A stretch of 64,000 nt of DNA from Halobacillus sp. A5 (lineage in GTDB: Bacteria > Bacillota > Bacilli > Bacillales > Halobacillaceae): assembly GCF_024189315.1 (NCBI RefSeq), contig NZ_JAIZEO010000001.1, positions 1,302,001 to 1,366,000 on the forward strand. Reading direction: 5' to 3'. The stretch's first letter is position 1. The number at the start of each line of letters is the position of its first letter. Position numbers and translations under genes: made by a program. Positions 17,791 through 26,574 of the stretch are shown piece after piece. The notes below the pieces were generated by a model. The model was not told where the DNA came from. It did not search any database and worked only from the letters and a program-made list of their open reading frames with translations.

Positions 17791-18642
17791 TTATTTATCA
17801 TCTTTTCTAAAGAATCCAAAGATACCTGTAGTTTGAACGATATTCGTAAACGCCTGCGGGTCTACATCAGAAATAATTCCCTGCAAGTCATAAAGTTCAT
17901 AGCGGGTAATAACCATGACTAACATATTTTTATCTTGTTGAGTAAAGGCACCTTTAGCCGGAAGCGTCGTAATGCCCCGCACCATCTTCGCATGGATCGC
18001 CTTCTCCAGATCGGCTGCTTTGGTAGTAATTATCATCGCTGTCAGTTTTTCGTGACGTGTATGAATCGCATCAATCACCCGTGTGGTTACATAAAGGGTC
18101 AACAGCGTATACAGCGCGTTTTCCGGTTCATAAAGAAACCCTGCTACAGCAATAATAGCACTATTTATGATTAGAAAATAAATGCCAATAGGACGATCTT
18201 TCATCCGGGATAAGATCATGGCTACAATGTCAAGTCCGCCAGTGGAAGCACCCCATTTCAGCGTAATCCCCACACCGAATCCGCCCAGCACTCCGCCGAA
18301 CACGGCGTTAAGGATTATATCCTCTGACAGCTGCTGGACTGGAATTACTCCTAAGAAAAAAGTCGTAAAGGCTACAGAAATAGCACTATAAACTGTAAAC
18401 CCTTTACCTACTTTAAACCAGCCTAATATCGCAACAGGAATATTAAGTATAAATAAGATAAGACCTGTACTTACTCCGGGAACGTTCAGGAAATCCTGAA
18501 AGATACTTGTCATCAACTGGGCAACCCCAGTAAACCCACTTGCGTACACATTGGCTTCAATTAGAAATAAGTTCAAGGACATCGCGTTAAATACAGCACC
18601 AATGAATACAATTAGAATTCGTTTAATCTCAAATGAAAACAT
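17791..18642 (-). CDS. yitT: YitT family membrane protein (DUF2179)
   Basis: This 283-residue protein has five to six N-terminal membrane helices (about 10-190), with the family motifs ASGFTGVAQL and LKWGASTGGLDIVA, and a C-terminal cytoplasmic DUF2179 domain (about 195-280, ITTLPAKGAFTQQDKNMLVMVI). YitT proteins are abundant in Bacillales, but their transport function is unproven. Its proximity to yitS and yitU mirrors B. subtilis. Confidence 0.93.
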   Translation of the reverse strand: MFSFEIKRILIVFIGAVFNAMSLNLFLIEANVYASGFTGVAQLMTSIFQDFLNVPGVSTGLILFILNIPVAILGWFKVGKGFTVYSAISVAFTTFFLGVIPVQQLSEDIILNAVFGGVLGGFGVGITLKWGASTGGLDIVAMILSRMKDRPIGIYFLIINSAIIAVAGFLYEPENALYTLLTLYVTTRVIDAIHTRHEKLTAMIITTKAADLEKAIHAKMVRGITTLPAKGAFTQQDKNMLVMVITRYELYDLQGIISDVDPQAFTNIVQTTGIFGFFRKDDK

Positions 18643-18827
18643 GCCAACCTCCTAACTAGCTTAAAGACGCTAACCTTTTTTTATCACCGTTAATATTGAA
18701 AATCAAGTCTTCATTATCGTTTCCCACAATAATGAGGCTATAATCACATGACCAAAAAGATTTCACTTTACTATCCTCCCTCTTACGCCTACACTTAAAC
18801 TATAAAAATAAGACGGTAGGTGAAAAG

Positions 18828-19688
18828 ATGAGTATTGCAATTATCAGTGATTCAGCATGCGACCTATCCTTAGATTACCTACATAAGATTAATGTTGAAT
18901 GTCTGCCCTTAGGCGTTACCATAGGGGATAAGGAATATGAGGACGGCAAAACCATAACTCCCGGGAAAGTATATCATTTAATGAGAGACGGTGAAGCCCC
19001 AAAGACGTCTCAAGTGTCTGCTGAAGCATTTCGCAGGGCGTTTACTGCCCATGTTGAAAAAGATGAGCCATTTATTTATTTTGCCTTATCTTCCGAATTA
19101 TCCGGAACTTATCAAACAGCTAAAATGATTGAGCAGGAGATCAAAGAAGAACATCCTGACGCTCAATTTGAAATTATCGATACAAAAGCTGTTTCCTTAG
19201 GGTATGGTTTAATTGTTATGAGAGCCGCAGAGCTTGCTCAAGAAGGCAGAAGCTTCAACGAAATTATTGAAATCGGTAACTACTACAGTAAGCACATGGA
19301 GCATATATTCACCGTTGACGACCTCGAATATCTTTATAGAGGCGGACGTGTAAGTAAAACTTCAGCCTTTGTCGGCAGCCTGCTTAAAATAAAACCATTA
19401 TTACACGTGGAGGAAGGCAGGCTGGTCCCCTTAGAGAAAATCCGCGGATCTAAAAAAGTATTAAAACGTATGGTTGAAGTGATGAAAGAGCGCGGCAGCT
19501 CCCTTGATCAGCAGCGGATTGCCATCAGTCATGGAGACGATCAGGAAACTGCTGAGAAGCTCGCTGAATTAATTAAGGAAGAATGCGGCACCACTGATAT
19601 CCATATCGATATGGTAGGGGCTGTCATTGGCGCCCATGCCGGACCTGGTACAATGGCCCTGTTTTTCTTAAACAACCAGCCGAAATAA
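18828..19688 (+). CDS. yitS: DegV family fatty-acid-binding protein (YitS)
   Basis: This 286-residue DegV protein opens AIISDSACDLSLDY and carries TSQVSAEAFRRAF, YFALSSELSGTYQTA and the C-terminal HAGPGTMALFFL. DegV-type FakB proteins bind fatty acids for phosphorylation by FakA. The binding role is inferred from the family, and the kinase is not in this window. It is divergent from yitT and ends at a terminator shared with the LacI gene. Confidence 0.93.
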   Translation: MSIAIISDSACDLSLDYLHKINVECLPLGVTIGDKEYEDGKTITPGKVYHLMRDGEAPKTSQVSAEAFRRAFTAHVEKDEPFIYFALSSELSGTYQTAKMIEQEIKEEHPDAQFEIIDTKAVSLGYGLIVMRAAELAQEGRSFNEIIEIGNYYSKHMEHIFTVDDLEYLYRGGRVSKTSAFVGSLLKIKPLLHVEEGRLVPLEKIRGSKKVLKRMVEVMKERGSSLDQQRIAISHGDDQETAEKLAELIKEECGTTDIHIDMVGAVIGAHAGPGTMALFFLNNQPK

Positions 19689-19698
19689 ATAATTCACT

Positions 19699-19731
19699 AA
19701 AAAACGAAGAAGCTCTTCCGCTTCTTCGTTT
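19699..19731. terminator. Bidirectional terminator between yitS and a LacI gene
   Basis: The stem AAACGAAGAAGC/GCTTCTTCGTTT has a short loop, with A and T runs on the flanks. Confidence 0.9.
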
Positions 19732-19737
19732 AATCGT

Positions 19738-20766
19738 TCAGCGTTTTCCTATCATCTGCGCAGACTGCCTGTATTCAATAGTAAATGGAACAATAATTCG
19801 TTTGGCAGGTTCGAGTTTGTTCTGAACCTTGTCAATTAAACATTTAGCTGCTTGAAAACCCAGCTCGTAAATATGAATATCGACTGTGGTCAACGGAGGA
19901 CGCGTCACCTCAGCAAGATACACATTATTAAAGCTTACGATCGATACATCTTCAGGTACAAGCATGCCGGACTCCTCAAGCATATTGATCACCCCAATAC
20001 TCATCAAATCATCCGCTATGACCAGACCTGTAGGAGGCTCTGACAAATTAAACAATTCATGAACAGCCCTGCGTCCTCCTGATTTTAAGAATTCAGTATG
20101 AATCCGGTATTCCTCCAAATAGGGAAGCTTTGCTTCTTCCAGCGCCAGCTGATACCCTCTCAATCGGTCAAGTGTTACTATTAAGTCGGTCGAACCCCCA
20201 ATAAAGGCAATATTCTTATGACCTAACTCTATTAAATGATTGGTTATCGTTTTTCCACTTCGGATATTATCGTTATCCACATGAGTAATTTCATCTACTC
20301 GTTCGCCTGGCTTTCCAATTACGACGAATGGAAAGTCTTTTTCCAATAGAAAACAAAGAATTGGATCGTTTACTTGAGAGTAAAGTAAAATAATACCGTC
20401 TACTCGATTGGCGTAGACCATTCGCTGTACTCCTTCAAGCATCTCTTCATCTTTTTCACCAGTAGATAACAGGATAGAGTAATCAAGCTGATGAGCAACC
20501 GCACTAATCCCCCGCAGCACTTCTGGAAAAAAAGGATTCTGCAATGCTTTATTTGCACTTGAAGGCAGCACGACACCAAGAGACTGTGTGGAACGGTTAG
20601 CTAAGCCGCGTGCATTAGCATTGGGATGGTAGCCCATTTCTTTCATTGCTTTTTTTACTTTCTTTTTTGTTGCCGGGCTGATTCTTGGGTGGTCTGCAAT
20701 TACTCTAGAAACGGTGGATGGAGCTACGCCTGCTGCTTTTGCTACATCTTTTATCGTGACTGCCAT
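19738..20766 (-). CDS. LacI family transcriptional regulator (MalR-like)
   Basis: This 342-residue protein has an N-terminal LacI helix-turn-helix (VTIKDVAKAAGVAPSTVSRVI) with hinge helix NANARGLA, and a periplasmic-binding-protein-like sugar domain (about 60-340). Directly downstream of the amylase gene (59-bp gap), it probably forms an operon with it and controls maltodextrin use, like MalR. No palindromic operator was recognised in the gap. Effector identity is inferred from context. Confidence 0.88.
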   Translation of the reverse strand: MAVTIKDVAKAAGVAPSTVSRVIADHPRISPATKKKVKKAMKEMGYHPNANARGLANRSTQSLGVVLPSSANKALQNPFFPEVLRGISAVAHQLDYSILLSTGEKDEEMLEGVQRMVYANRVDGIILLYSQVNDPILCFLLEKDFPFVVIGKPGERVDEITHVDNDNIRSGKTITNHLIELGHKNIAFIGGSTDLIVTLDRLRGYQLALEEAKLPYLEEYRIHTEFLKSGGRRAVHELFNLSEPPTGLVIADDLMSIGVINMLEESGMLVPEDVSIVSFNNVYLAEVTRPPLTTVDIHIYELGFQAAKCLIDKVQNKLEPAKRIIVPFTIEYRQSAQMIGKR

Positions 20767-20825
20767 ATCTATTCTTCACCTTCTGATTAAAAGTTTGTTC
20801 ATCTAATTATGATTAGCATACCATA

Positions 20826-22373
20826 CTACAATGTGCCCGCACGCTGTGCTTCGCGTTTATTTTTCAGGCTGATCCACGTAACCGCCGCTGTAAACAGAAG
20901 CAGGATTCCTCCTACGAATCCAATGAACAGCCAGTTAAATCCACGATCGTCTTCTACCACAAATACGTCAGCTGTTTCCCGTTCCATCCCTAATTTATAA
21001 ATTCCTTCTTCTGACTGCCTTACTACTCCGTCTTCTAAAAGACCACGCATTTGCTGATCATCAGGTAAATCAGTAATTTCAGCCGTCCGAGTGCCGGAAG
21101 AATTATTAATTGCGACAACCATGATCTCATCGTTAAGCTCACGTTTGTAAATCGCGATCCCGTCTTCATTAAACATCTCTTCATAGCTTCCTCGAGTTAG
21201 TGCAGGAAATTCACTTCGCATGGAATTCAATTTTTCAATTCTCTGCTTGAGCTCTTCATCGGTCCCTTTAAAATCCATCATACGACGATTATCAGGAGTT
21301 TCCCCTCCATCGAGAGGAACTTCACTTCCATAGTACATGACAGGAATTCCGGGAGCTGTAAACATATGAGTTAAAGCCAGCTTCCAACGAGTAATTGGAT
21401 TCTCACCCTCTTCTGACGCAAGCCTTGTGAATCTTTTACTATGATGATTATCAATAAACGTACTTAACACGAAAGGGGCATTATAGGAATCTTTATTTTC
21501 CTGCCGCCCATTAGACAGCCCGGTCAGTGAACCGTCCGCTGATTTAAAAGTTTCTCTCCCTTCATAGGAATAAGGATAATCTACGAAGCTGTCGATTCCT
21601 GTTGATTCGTAATCCGCTATATATGTAGGATCATCACTTTGTACTTCGCCGAGCAGAAAGAAATCTTCATCAATCTCTTTTACATGGTCATTAAAATCAC
21701 TCCAAAACTCTTTTGGAACATGTTTAACACGATCTAAATGAAAACCATCTACTCCTGTTTCTTCAATCCAAAATTCTGCTGCATTAAATAAATACTCTTT
21801 CACTTCGGGATTCTCGGTATTTAAATCTGGAAGTCCTGACAGCCACCCGTCTTCTAGAAGCTGCTGATCTTCTCCATTAATGGACTGCTCGTCATGGAAC
21901 CAGTCTTCCTTGTCTTCCTCTTTAAGCCATGGATGGTTAGTGCCAGTGTTGTTAACAACAAAATCAAAAATCACTTTCATATCACGCTCATGGGCTTCTT
22001 CAACCAATTGTTCAGCATCTTCCATAGTGCCAAAGTGCTCTTCCACTTCCATAAAGTCTTTTATCCAATACCCATGATAGCCTTTTTCCTCGTTTTTCAT
22101 AATAGGGGAAAGCCTTATTGATGTGAATCCCATCTCTTCAATGTGGTCAAGCTGCTCTATTACTCCCTGGAGATCACCACCATGGTAAGCACCAGGATCA
22201 TCCGGGTCCACCTCATAGTCATTCTCCCGGTCCCCATTCATAAACCGGTCCACCATGATAAAATACATGCTTTCGTCCTGCCATTTTCGTTCTTCTTTTT
22301 CAGCCGCATCAGATTTATGGGCGCAAAAAAGAAGAAACGGAATCAGCATGAGCAACATTGCCAGTTGTCTCAT
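20826..22373 (-). CDS. Membrane-anchored GH13 alpha-amylase
   Basis: This 515-residue protein has an N-terminal secretion signal (1-24), a GH13 barrel and a beta-rich C domain, and ends with a membrane helix (about 478-500) and a basic cytoplasmic tail (SLKNKREAQ). The catalytic triad is visible: Asp214 in GFHLDRVKH, Glu243 in LLGEVQ and Asp308 in FIDNHHSKRF. Region I reads DFVVNNTG, with Asn where most amylases have His. The C-terminal anchor would keep the enzyme on the outer membrane face rather than release it. Substrate is probably starch or maltodextrin. The ectodomain is acidic, fitting activity at high salt. A promoter lies at 22409-22438. Confidence 0.92.
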   Translation of the reverse strand: MRQLAMLLMLIPFLLFCAHKSDAAEKEERKWQDESMYFIMVDRFMNGDRENDYEVDPDDPGAYHGGDLQGVIEQLDHIEEMGFTSIRLSPIMKNEEKGYHGYWIKDFMEVEEHFGTMEDAEQLVEEAHERDMKVIFDFVVNNTGTNHPWLKEEDKEDWFHDEQSINGEDQQLLEDGWLSGLPDLNTENPEVKEYLFNAAEFWIEETGVDGFHLDRVKHVPKEFWSDFNDHVKEIDEDFFLLGEVQSDDPTYIADYESTGIDSFVDYPYSYEGRETFKSADGSLTGLSNGRQENKDSYNAPFVLSTFIDNHHSKRFTRLASEEGENPITRWKLALTHMFTAPGIPVMYYGSEVPLDGGETPDNRRMMDFKGTDEELKQRIEKLNSMRSEFPALTRGSYEEMFNEDGIAIYKRELNDEIMVVAINNSSGTRTAEITDLPDDQQMRGLLEDGVVRQSEEGIYKLGMERETADVFVVEDDRGFNWLFIGFVGGILLLFTAAVTWISLKNKREAQRAGTL

Positions 22374-22408
22374 CTTCCGTTCCCCCTTATAGATTTCCTC
22401 TATCTTTA

Positions 22409-22438
22409 AGATTAGCCTTTTAAACCTCCACCAGTCAA
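22409..22438 (-). promoter_or_regulatory. Promoter of the amylase-LacI unit
   Basis: On the minus strand TTGACT (22433-22438) and TAATCT (22409-22414) are 18 bases apart. The promoter lies 36 bp upstream of the amylase start and after the asnO terminator. Confidence 0.55.
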
Positions 22439-22512
22439 TGCGGAAATGAAATATATTTACAAAGAACTAAGAATGTATTTGGGCGAATTTCAATTTCTCT
22501 GGACCATAATAA

Positions 22513-22544
22513 GCATGCAGAGAAACCTGGGTTGCTCTGCATGC
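22513..22544 (-). terminator. asnO terminator, copy 3 of the palindrome family
   Basis: GCATGCAGAGAAAC pairs with GTTGCTCTGCATGC with one mismatch. The T run on the minus strand (TTATTATGG) is weaker than in the other copies. It lies 30 bp after the asnO stop. Confidence 0.65.
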
Positions 22545-22573
22545 TTTCACAACGGGCTGTCTTCGCTGTGTCT

Positions 22574-24418
22574 TTATTTGATTTGGATATGGTAGGCGGT
22601 AAGCCAGTGATTGATTTGACAAAGGTGAGCAATAAGCTGCGGTCCTGTCATAAGCTGCCCAAACCAAGGCTTATCAATGCTTTTCCCTTCTGAATCATTT
22701 AATGACTTCAATTCTTTATGATCAAATAAATCGAAAATCGGAGACTTCGGGTCACTTAGAATTTCTTCCATCCATTCTGTAACGGCTTTTGTATAATTCG
22801 GATGGAACGTCTTCGGATAGGGATTCTTCTTTCTCTTCAATACCTTCTCAGGTAAAATTTCTCTTAACGCTTCCCTTAAAAGCCCCTTTTCCTGCTCACC
22901 ATGATGCTTCATTTCCCAGGGAATATTATAGGCATATTCAACTATCCGGTGGTCGCTGAAAGGAACACGGACTTCGAGACTTGCCCCCATGCTCATTCTG
23001 TCTTTTCTCTCTAGTAAAGTCTGCATAAACCAATTCATATTCAAATACAGCATCTGTCTGTGCTTCGCGGCTTCAGTCGATTCTCCTTTTAGAAGCGGTG
23101 CTTCATTAATCGAATCATAATAGCGTTCGATCATATATTTTTCCATATCATATTTCTGTGAAATGTCGCTTTGAATTAGTTTCTGCCGTTCTTTAATAGA
23201 GCGTATCCATGGAAACCCGTTTCGATCTCGATCTTCTTTACGGTAAAACCATGGATAGCCTCCAAATATCTCATCTGCACATTCCCCGGACAAAGAAACC
23301 GTTACGTGCTTTTTAATCCGTTCACAAAACCAAAGCAGTGAAGAATCTACATCCGCCATTCCTGGAAGATCTCTTAACTCTACAGACTTTTTCAAACGTG
23401 ATACAAGGTCTTCTACACTCGCTTCCAATGTAATGTGTTTCGTCTGATGAGCTTTTTGAACCATTTGGATATACGTCAAGTCGCGGTCAGGCTGAAAATC
23501 ATTCTTTTTAAAAAATTTTTCCTGCTCTTCATAATCAATAGAAAATGTTTCCAAATGACTAAGACCTTGTTTCTTATAATGTTCAGCAGCAATGGCGGTT
23601 ATGGCGCTGGAATCCACGCCCCCAGACAAGAAGGTGCCAAGCTTAACATCACTAACTAACTGACGCTCCACTGCATTCGTGAACAACTCTCTCACTTTCT
23701 CCACTGTTTCTTTAAAGGAGGAGTTATGCGGGTTACTATCTACATTCCAGTATCGTCTAACGGAGAACGCTCCTTTTTGCCAGACTGCACAAAAACCCGG
23801 TCTTACTTCATGGATCCCTTCAAAGACACCATGTCCAGGGGTTCGTGAAGGTCCCAATGTAAGAATTTCGAGTATACCTTCTTCTTTAATGACAGCTTGT
23901 TTACCGGGATGCGCGAGGATAGCCTTCATTTCAGAAGCAACCAAAAGGCCATTTTTCTGCTCGCTGTAAAACAACGGCTTTACCCCTAAACGGTCTCTTG
24001 CTAAGAACAGTTTCTGTTTGTTTACCTCCCACACACTAAAAGCAAAGATCCCGTTAAACTGTTCCACACAGCCTTCGCCCCACTCCATATAACTGACGAG
24101 CACGACCTCTGTGTCAGAGTGCCCCTTAAAAGTCCATCCTTTTGCGATTAACAACTTTCTTACTTCATCTGTATTATATAATTCTCCATTATAGCAAAGA
24201 ACGTATTCTTCACCGTCTGCCCGGCGGACCATCGGCTGGACCCCGCCTTTAGGATCGACAACGATCAGTCGTTGATGACCAAAACCCGCTGCCCCCTTCA
24301 CCCATTTCTGATAATCATCAGGACCTCTATGCTTAATGGTTTCAGCCATCTGATCAATAATTAGAAGCTTTTCCTCTTCTCTGCTCTGGGTATCCACCCA
24401 CCCTACGAACCCACACAC
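22574..24418 (-). CDS. asnO: Glutamine-hydrolysing asparagine synthetase AsnO
   Basis: This 614-residue enzyme makes asparagine from aspartate, ATP and glutamine. The GTG start at 24418 places Cys at position 2 (MCGFVGWVDTQ), the N-terminal nucleophile of class II glutaminases, with AAGGAAGG upstream. An in-frame GTG nine bases earlier would hide that Cys and is rejected. The ATP-PPi loop FLSGGVDSSAITAIA lies near residue 255. Length equals that of B. subtilis AsnO (sporulation-linked), and yisL is adjacent there as well (from memory). Confidence 0.93.
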   Translation of the reverse strand: MCGFVGWVDTQSREEEKLLIIDQMAETIKHRGPDDYQKWVKGAAGFGHQRLIVVDPKGGVQPMVRRADGEEYVLCYNGELYNTDEVRKLLIAKGWTFKGHSDTEVVLVSYMEWGEGCVEQFNGIFAFSVWEVNKQKLFLARDRLGVKPLFYSEQKNGLLVASEMKAILAHPGKQAVIKEEGILEILTLGPSRTPGHGVFEGIHEVRPGFCAVWQKGAFSVRRYWNVDSNPHNSSFKETVEKVRELFTNAVERQLVSDVKLGTFLSGGVDSSAITAIAAEHYKKQGLSHLETFSIDYEEQEKFFKKNDFQPDRDLTYIQMVQKAHQTKHITLEASVEDLVSRLKKSVELRDLPGMADVDSSLLWFCERIKKHVTVSLSGECADEIFGGYPWFYRKEDRDRNGFPWIRSIKERQKLIQSDISQKYDMEKYMIERYYDSINEAPLLKGESTEAAKHRQMLYLNMNWFMQTLLERKDRMSMGASLEVRVPFSDHRIVEYAYNIPWEMKHHGEQEKGLLREALREILPEKVLKRKKNPYPKTFHPNYTKAVTEWMEEILSDPKSPIFDLFDHKELKSLNDSEGKSIDKPWFGQLMTGPQLIAHLCQINHWLTAYHIQIK

Positions 24419-24545
24419 AGGCGTCACCTTCCTTTTTGCAATACTAAACTGCTCTGCGTTCTTCTATTTCAGCTTATAAAAAAAGCATCATAATATAAGG
24501 TATGACGCCAGGCTTGTAATCTATGAAATTTTTCGAAAAAATCTG

Positions 24546-24574
24546 TTGACTTTTCAATTGATAATGATTATCAT
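24546..24574 (+). promoter_or_regulatory. Promoter with perfect Fur box
   Basis: TTGACT (24546-24551) and TATCAT (24569-24574) are 17 bases apart. TGATAAT-G-ATTATCA at 24559-24573 is a perfect 7-1-7 inverted repeat identical to the Bacillus Fur consensus, and it covers the spacer and -10. Iron-loaded Fur would block this plus-strand promoter. Confidence 0.88.
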
Positions 24575-24580
24575 TACTAA

Positions 24581-24680
24581 TAAGAAGGGTCGTCATTGCT
24601 ACCCCAATAACAAGATGACCCTCCCCCCCCTTTACATGTTAAAAACCTGCATGCTTAGTAAGCATGCAGGTTTTCTTTTT
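24581..24680 (+). ncRNA. Candidate Fur-regulated C-rich sRNA (FsrA-like)
   Basis: A transcript of about 100 nt is predicted from the Fur-box promoter to an intrinsic terminator. It has a 5' hairpin with an 8-bp stem (GGGTCGTC 24587-24594 with GATGACCC 24614-24621, one G-U pair) and a loop containing ACCCC. A single-stranded run of eight C follows (24623-24630), then a 12-bp terminator hairpin. No plausible coding frame with a ribosome site is present. Fur control, C-rich unpaired segments and a terminator hairpin are the hallmarks of the B. subtilis iron-sparing RNA FsrA, which base-pairs with ribosome sites of iron-rich enzymes. Homology to FsrA is inferred, not shown. Confidence 0.72.
24642..24680 (+). 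terminator. Terminator of the sRNA candidate
   Basis: The stem ACCTGCATGCTT/AAGCATGCAGGT has a 3-base loop and is followed by TTTCTTTTT on the plus strand. The A run on the left lets it also end yisL on the minus strand. Confidence 0.9.
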
Positions 24681-25047
24681 ATGCTGGTAATATTCCTAAT
24701 GGCAAAAATCCAAACCCAAGAATCAAAGCTAGTATGGCAGCAATTAGAAGCTGTGCCCACCAAGCGGCCGCCGGCTTTTTCTTTTTATATTTTACAGTTA
24801 CCATCTCCATTGCCGCAACAACCCATAAACCGACGAGCATCTTAACTATGGCAAGACCGATTTGGTTCGACCCCATGTATTCCGCGAACAGAGAACCGCC
24901 GGAATATAAGATTAACAGATAATCAGCCCTAAGGATCATGTGAGATATTTTTGCTGCTTTTTCATTACCGCTTCTTGTAAATGTAGTCGCTAGTCCTACT
25001 AGTACAAATGCAATTACCCATGAGGTAATATGTAAATGTGCCAACAA
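24679..25047 (-). CDS. yisL: YisL family membrane protein (DUF1516)
   Basis: This 122-residue protein has four hydrophobic helices. It starts LAHLHITSWVIAFVLVG and carries the lysine-rich loop KYKKKKPAAAWW before the last helix, matching YisL/DUF1516. The start is one of two consecutive TTG codons (25047 or 25044) after GGAGGAATA. Its 3' end overlaps the tail of the sRNA terminator, so yisL and the sRNA converge. Confidence 0.88.
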   Translation of the reverse strand: MLAHLHITSWVIAFVLVGLATTFTRSGNEKAAKISHMILRADYLLILYSGGSLFAEYMGSNQIGLAIVKMLVGLWVVAAMEMVTVKYKKKKPAAAWWAQLLIAAILALILGFGFLPLGILPA

Positions 25048-25127
25048 TATTCCTCCTTCTTCTTCATAAATCTTCCTTTATCATATCATGACATTATCAT
25101 TTTTTCTTGAAAAAAGCTTGTCTGAAT

Positions 25128-25149
25128 ATTTTCTCATAAGTGAGAAAAT
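25128..25149. promoter_or_regulatory. Inverted repeat at the rocD promoter
   Basis: Arms ATTTTCTCA and TGAGAAAAT form a perfect 9-bp inverted repeat around TAAG. It ends 16 bp before a TATACT (25165-25170) that lacks a good -35, so the repeat covers the -35 region. It could bind an activator or repressor of rocD. It partly resembles a CodY box (GAAAATT) but the spacing differs. Confidence 0.5.
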
Positions 25150-25205
25150 TGTTACTAAACCTGTTATACTGTACGTGAAGTTTCTAATGAATTTGGAGGG
25201 ATAAC

Positions 25206-26402
25206 ATGACCGTACAAAGTCAGCAAATCATCGATCAAACTCAAGAATATGGGGCTAAGAACTATCACCCATTACCAATCGTTATTTCCAAAGCGGAAGG
25301 TGTCTGGGTAGAAGACCCGGAAGGCAACCGTTATATGGATATGCTCAGCGCTTATTCGGCTGTTAACCAGGGGCACCGTCACCCTAAAATTATACAAGCT
25401 TTACGAGAGCAAGCGGATCGTGTAACCCTGACGTCCCGTGCATTTCATAATGATCAGCTCGGACCGTGGTATGAAAAGGTATGTAAGCTGACAAATAAAG
25501 AAATGGCCCTTCCTATGAACACAGGAGTAGAAGCTGTTGAAACAGCCATTAAAGCAACACGCCGGTGGGCTTATGACACCAAAGGGATCCCGGATGGCCA
25601 GGCTGAAATTATTGCATGTGAAGGGAATTTCCACGGCCGTACACTGACCGCCGTCTCCCTCTCATCTGAGGAAGAATACCAGCGTGGCTTCGGACCTCTT
25701 CTGCCGGGGATTAAGCTGGTTCCTTACGGTGATATCGATGCACTTAAAGATGCTATTAATGAAAACACGGCTGGATTTCTGCTTGAACCCATTCAGGGAG
25801 AAGCAGGTATTGTTATGCCTCCAGAAGGATTTCTAAAAGAGGCTTATGAATTATGTAAAGAAGAAAATGTTTTATTTATTGCTGATGAAATTCAGGCGGG
25901 ATTAGGACGCAGTGGAAAATTGTTCGCCTGCGACTGGGAGAACGTCTCCCCGGATGTCTTAATCTTAGGTAAAGCACTGGGCGGCGGGGTATTCCCTATC
26001 TCATGTGTAGTCGCCAATAAAGATGTACTCGGTGTCTTCAACCCGGGTTCTCACGGCTCTACCTTTGGGGGAAATCCACTGGCGAGTGCCGTTTCCATGG
26101 CTGCGCTGGATGTACTTGAAGAAGAGAAGCTTGCTGACCGTTCCCTTGAACTCGGCACTTATATGAAAGACGAATTAAGCAAAGTTGATAATCCTATGAT
26201 CAAGGAGATACGAGGAAAAGGATTGTTTATCGGCGTAGAGATGACAGAAGCTGCAAGACCTTACTGTGAGGAGCTTAAGGAGAAAGGACTCCTATGTAAA
26301 GAAACTCACGAAAATGTCATCCGTTTTGCTCCGCCGTTAACGATTGATAAATCCGATCTTGATTGGGCCATTGACCAAATCACAGAGGTCCTAAGCAAAT
26401 AA
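25206..26402 (+). CDS. rocD: Ornithine aminotransferase
   Basis: This 398-residue class III PLP-dependent aminotransferase converts ornithine to glutamate semialdehyde, linking arginine and proline metabolism. The PLP lysine is in [13 protein letters not shown] (about 258), with [15 protein letters not shown] just before and [18 protein letters not shown] near residue 103. It matches RocD in length and sequence throughout. No other roc gene is adjacent. Since ornithine feeds proline, a halophile may also use it for osmoprotectant supply, which is an inference. Confidence 0.95.
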   Translation: MTVQSQQIIDQTQEYGAKNYHPLPIVISKAEGVWVEDPEGNRYMDMLSAYSAVNQGHRHPKIIQALREQADRVTLTSRAFHNDQLGPWYEKVCKLTNKEMALPMNTGVEAVETAIKATRRWAYDTKGIPDGQAEIIACEGNFHGRTLTAVSLSSEEEYQRGFGPLLPGIKLVPYGDIDALKDAINENTAGFLLEPIQGEAGIVMPPEGFLKEAYELCKEENVLFIADEIQAGLGRSGKLFACDWENVSPDVLILGKALGGGVFPISCVVANKDVLGVFNPGSHGSTFGGNPLASAVSMAALDVLEEEKLADRSLELGTYMKDELSKVDNPMIKEIRGKGLFIGVEMTEAARPYCEELKEKGLLCKETHENVIRFAPPLTIDKSDLDWAIDQITEVLSK

Positions 26403-26421
26403 ATCACAACGATATTAATAC

Positions 26422-26464
26422 ACAGAAAGACCCGGTCCATTTCGAATTGTCCGGGTCTTTCTGT
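26422..26464 (+). terminator. Terminator of rocD
   Basis: The stem ACAGAAAGACCCGG/CCGGGTCTTTCTGT has a 15-base loop. The T run is internal to the 3' arm and the distal tail is weak. Confidence 0.72.
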
Positions 26465-26574
26465 ATTTAGCAGTCCCGCTTCGACAACACACTTCGCTGC
26501 ATTGTATTCATCTTTGAATGACCATCCTTCTTTTCAGAAGACAATTACTATTTTTCCCCGGCCCTGCAGAAAAC

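Noticed and set aside
24559-24573. PerR or MntR box instead of Fur
   Set aside because: The repeat TGATAAT-G-ATTATCA is an exact Fur match. PerR boxes typically read TTATAAT-N-ATTATAA, and the outer bases here differ.
24642-24674. Fifth member of the GCTTGTAGAGAAAC palindrome family
   Set aside because: It shares only GCATGCAG with copy 3 and lacks AGAGAAAC, so the resemblance is probably chance.
24546-24845. A 99-codon open frame across the sRNA region on the plus strand
   Set aside because: It has no ribosome site, begins inside the promoter, runs through the terminator hairpin and continues antisense into yisL.
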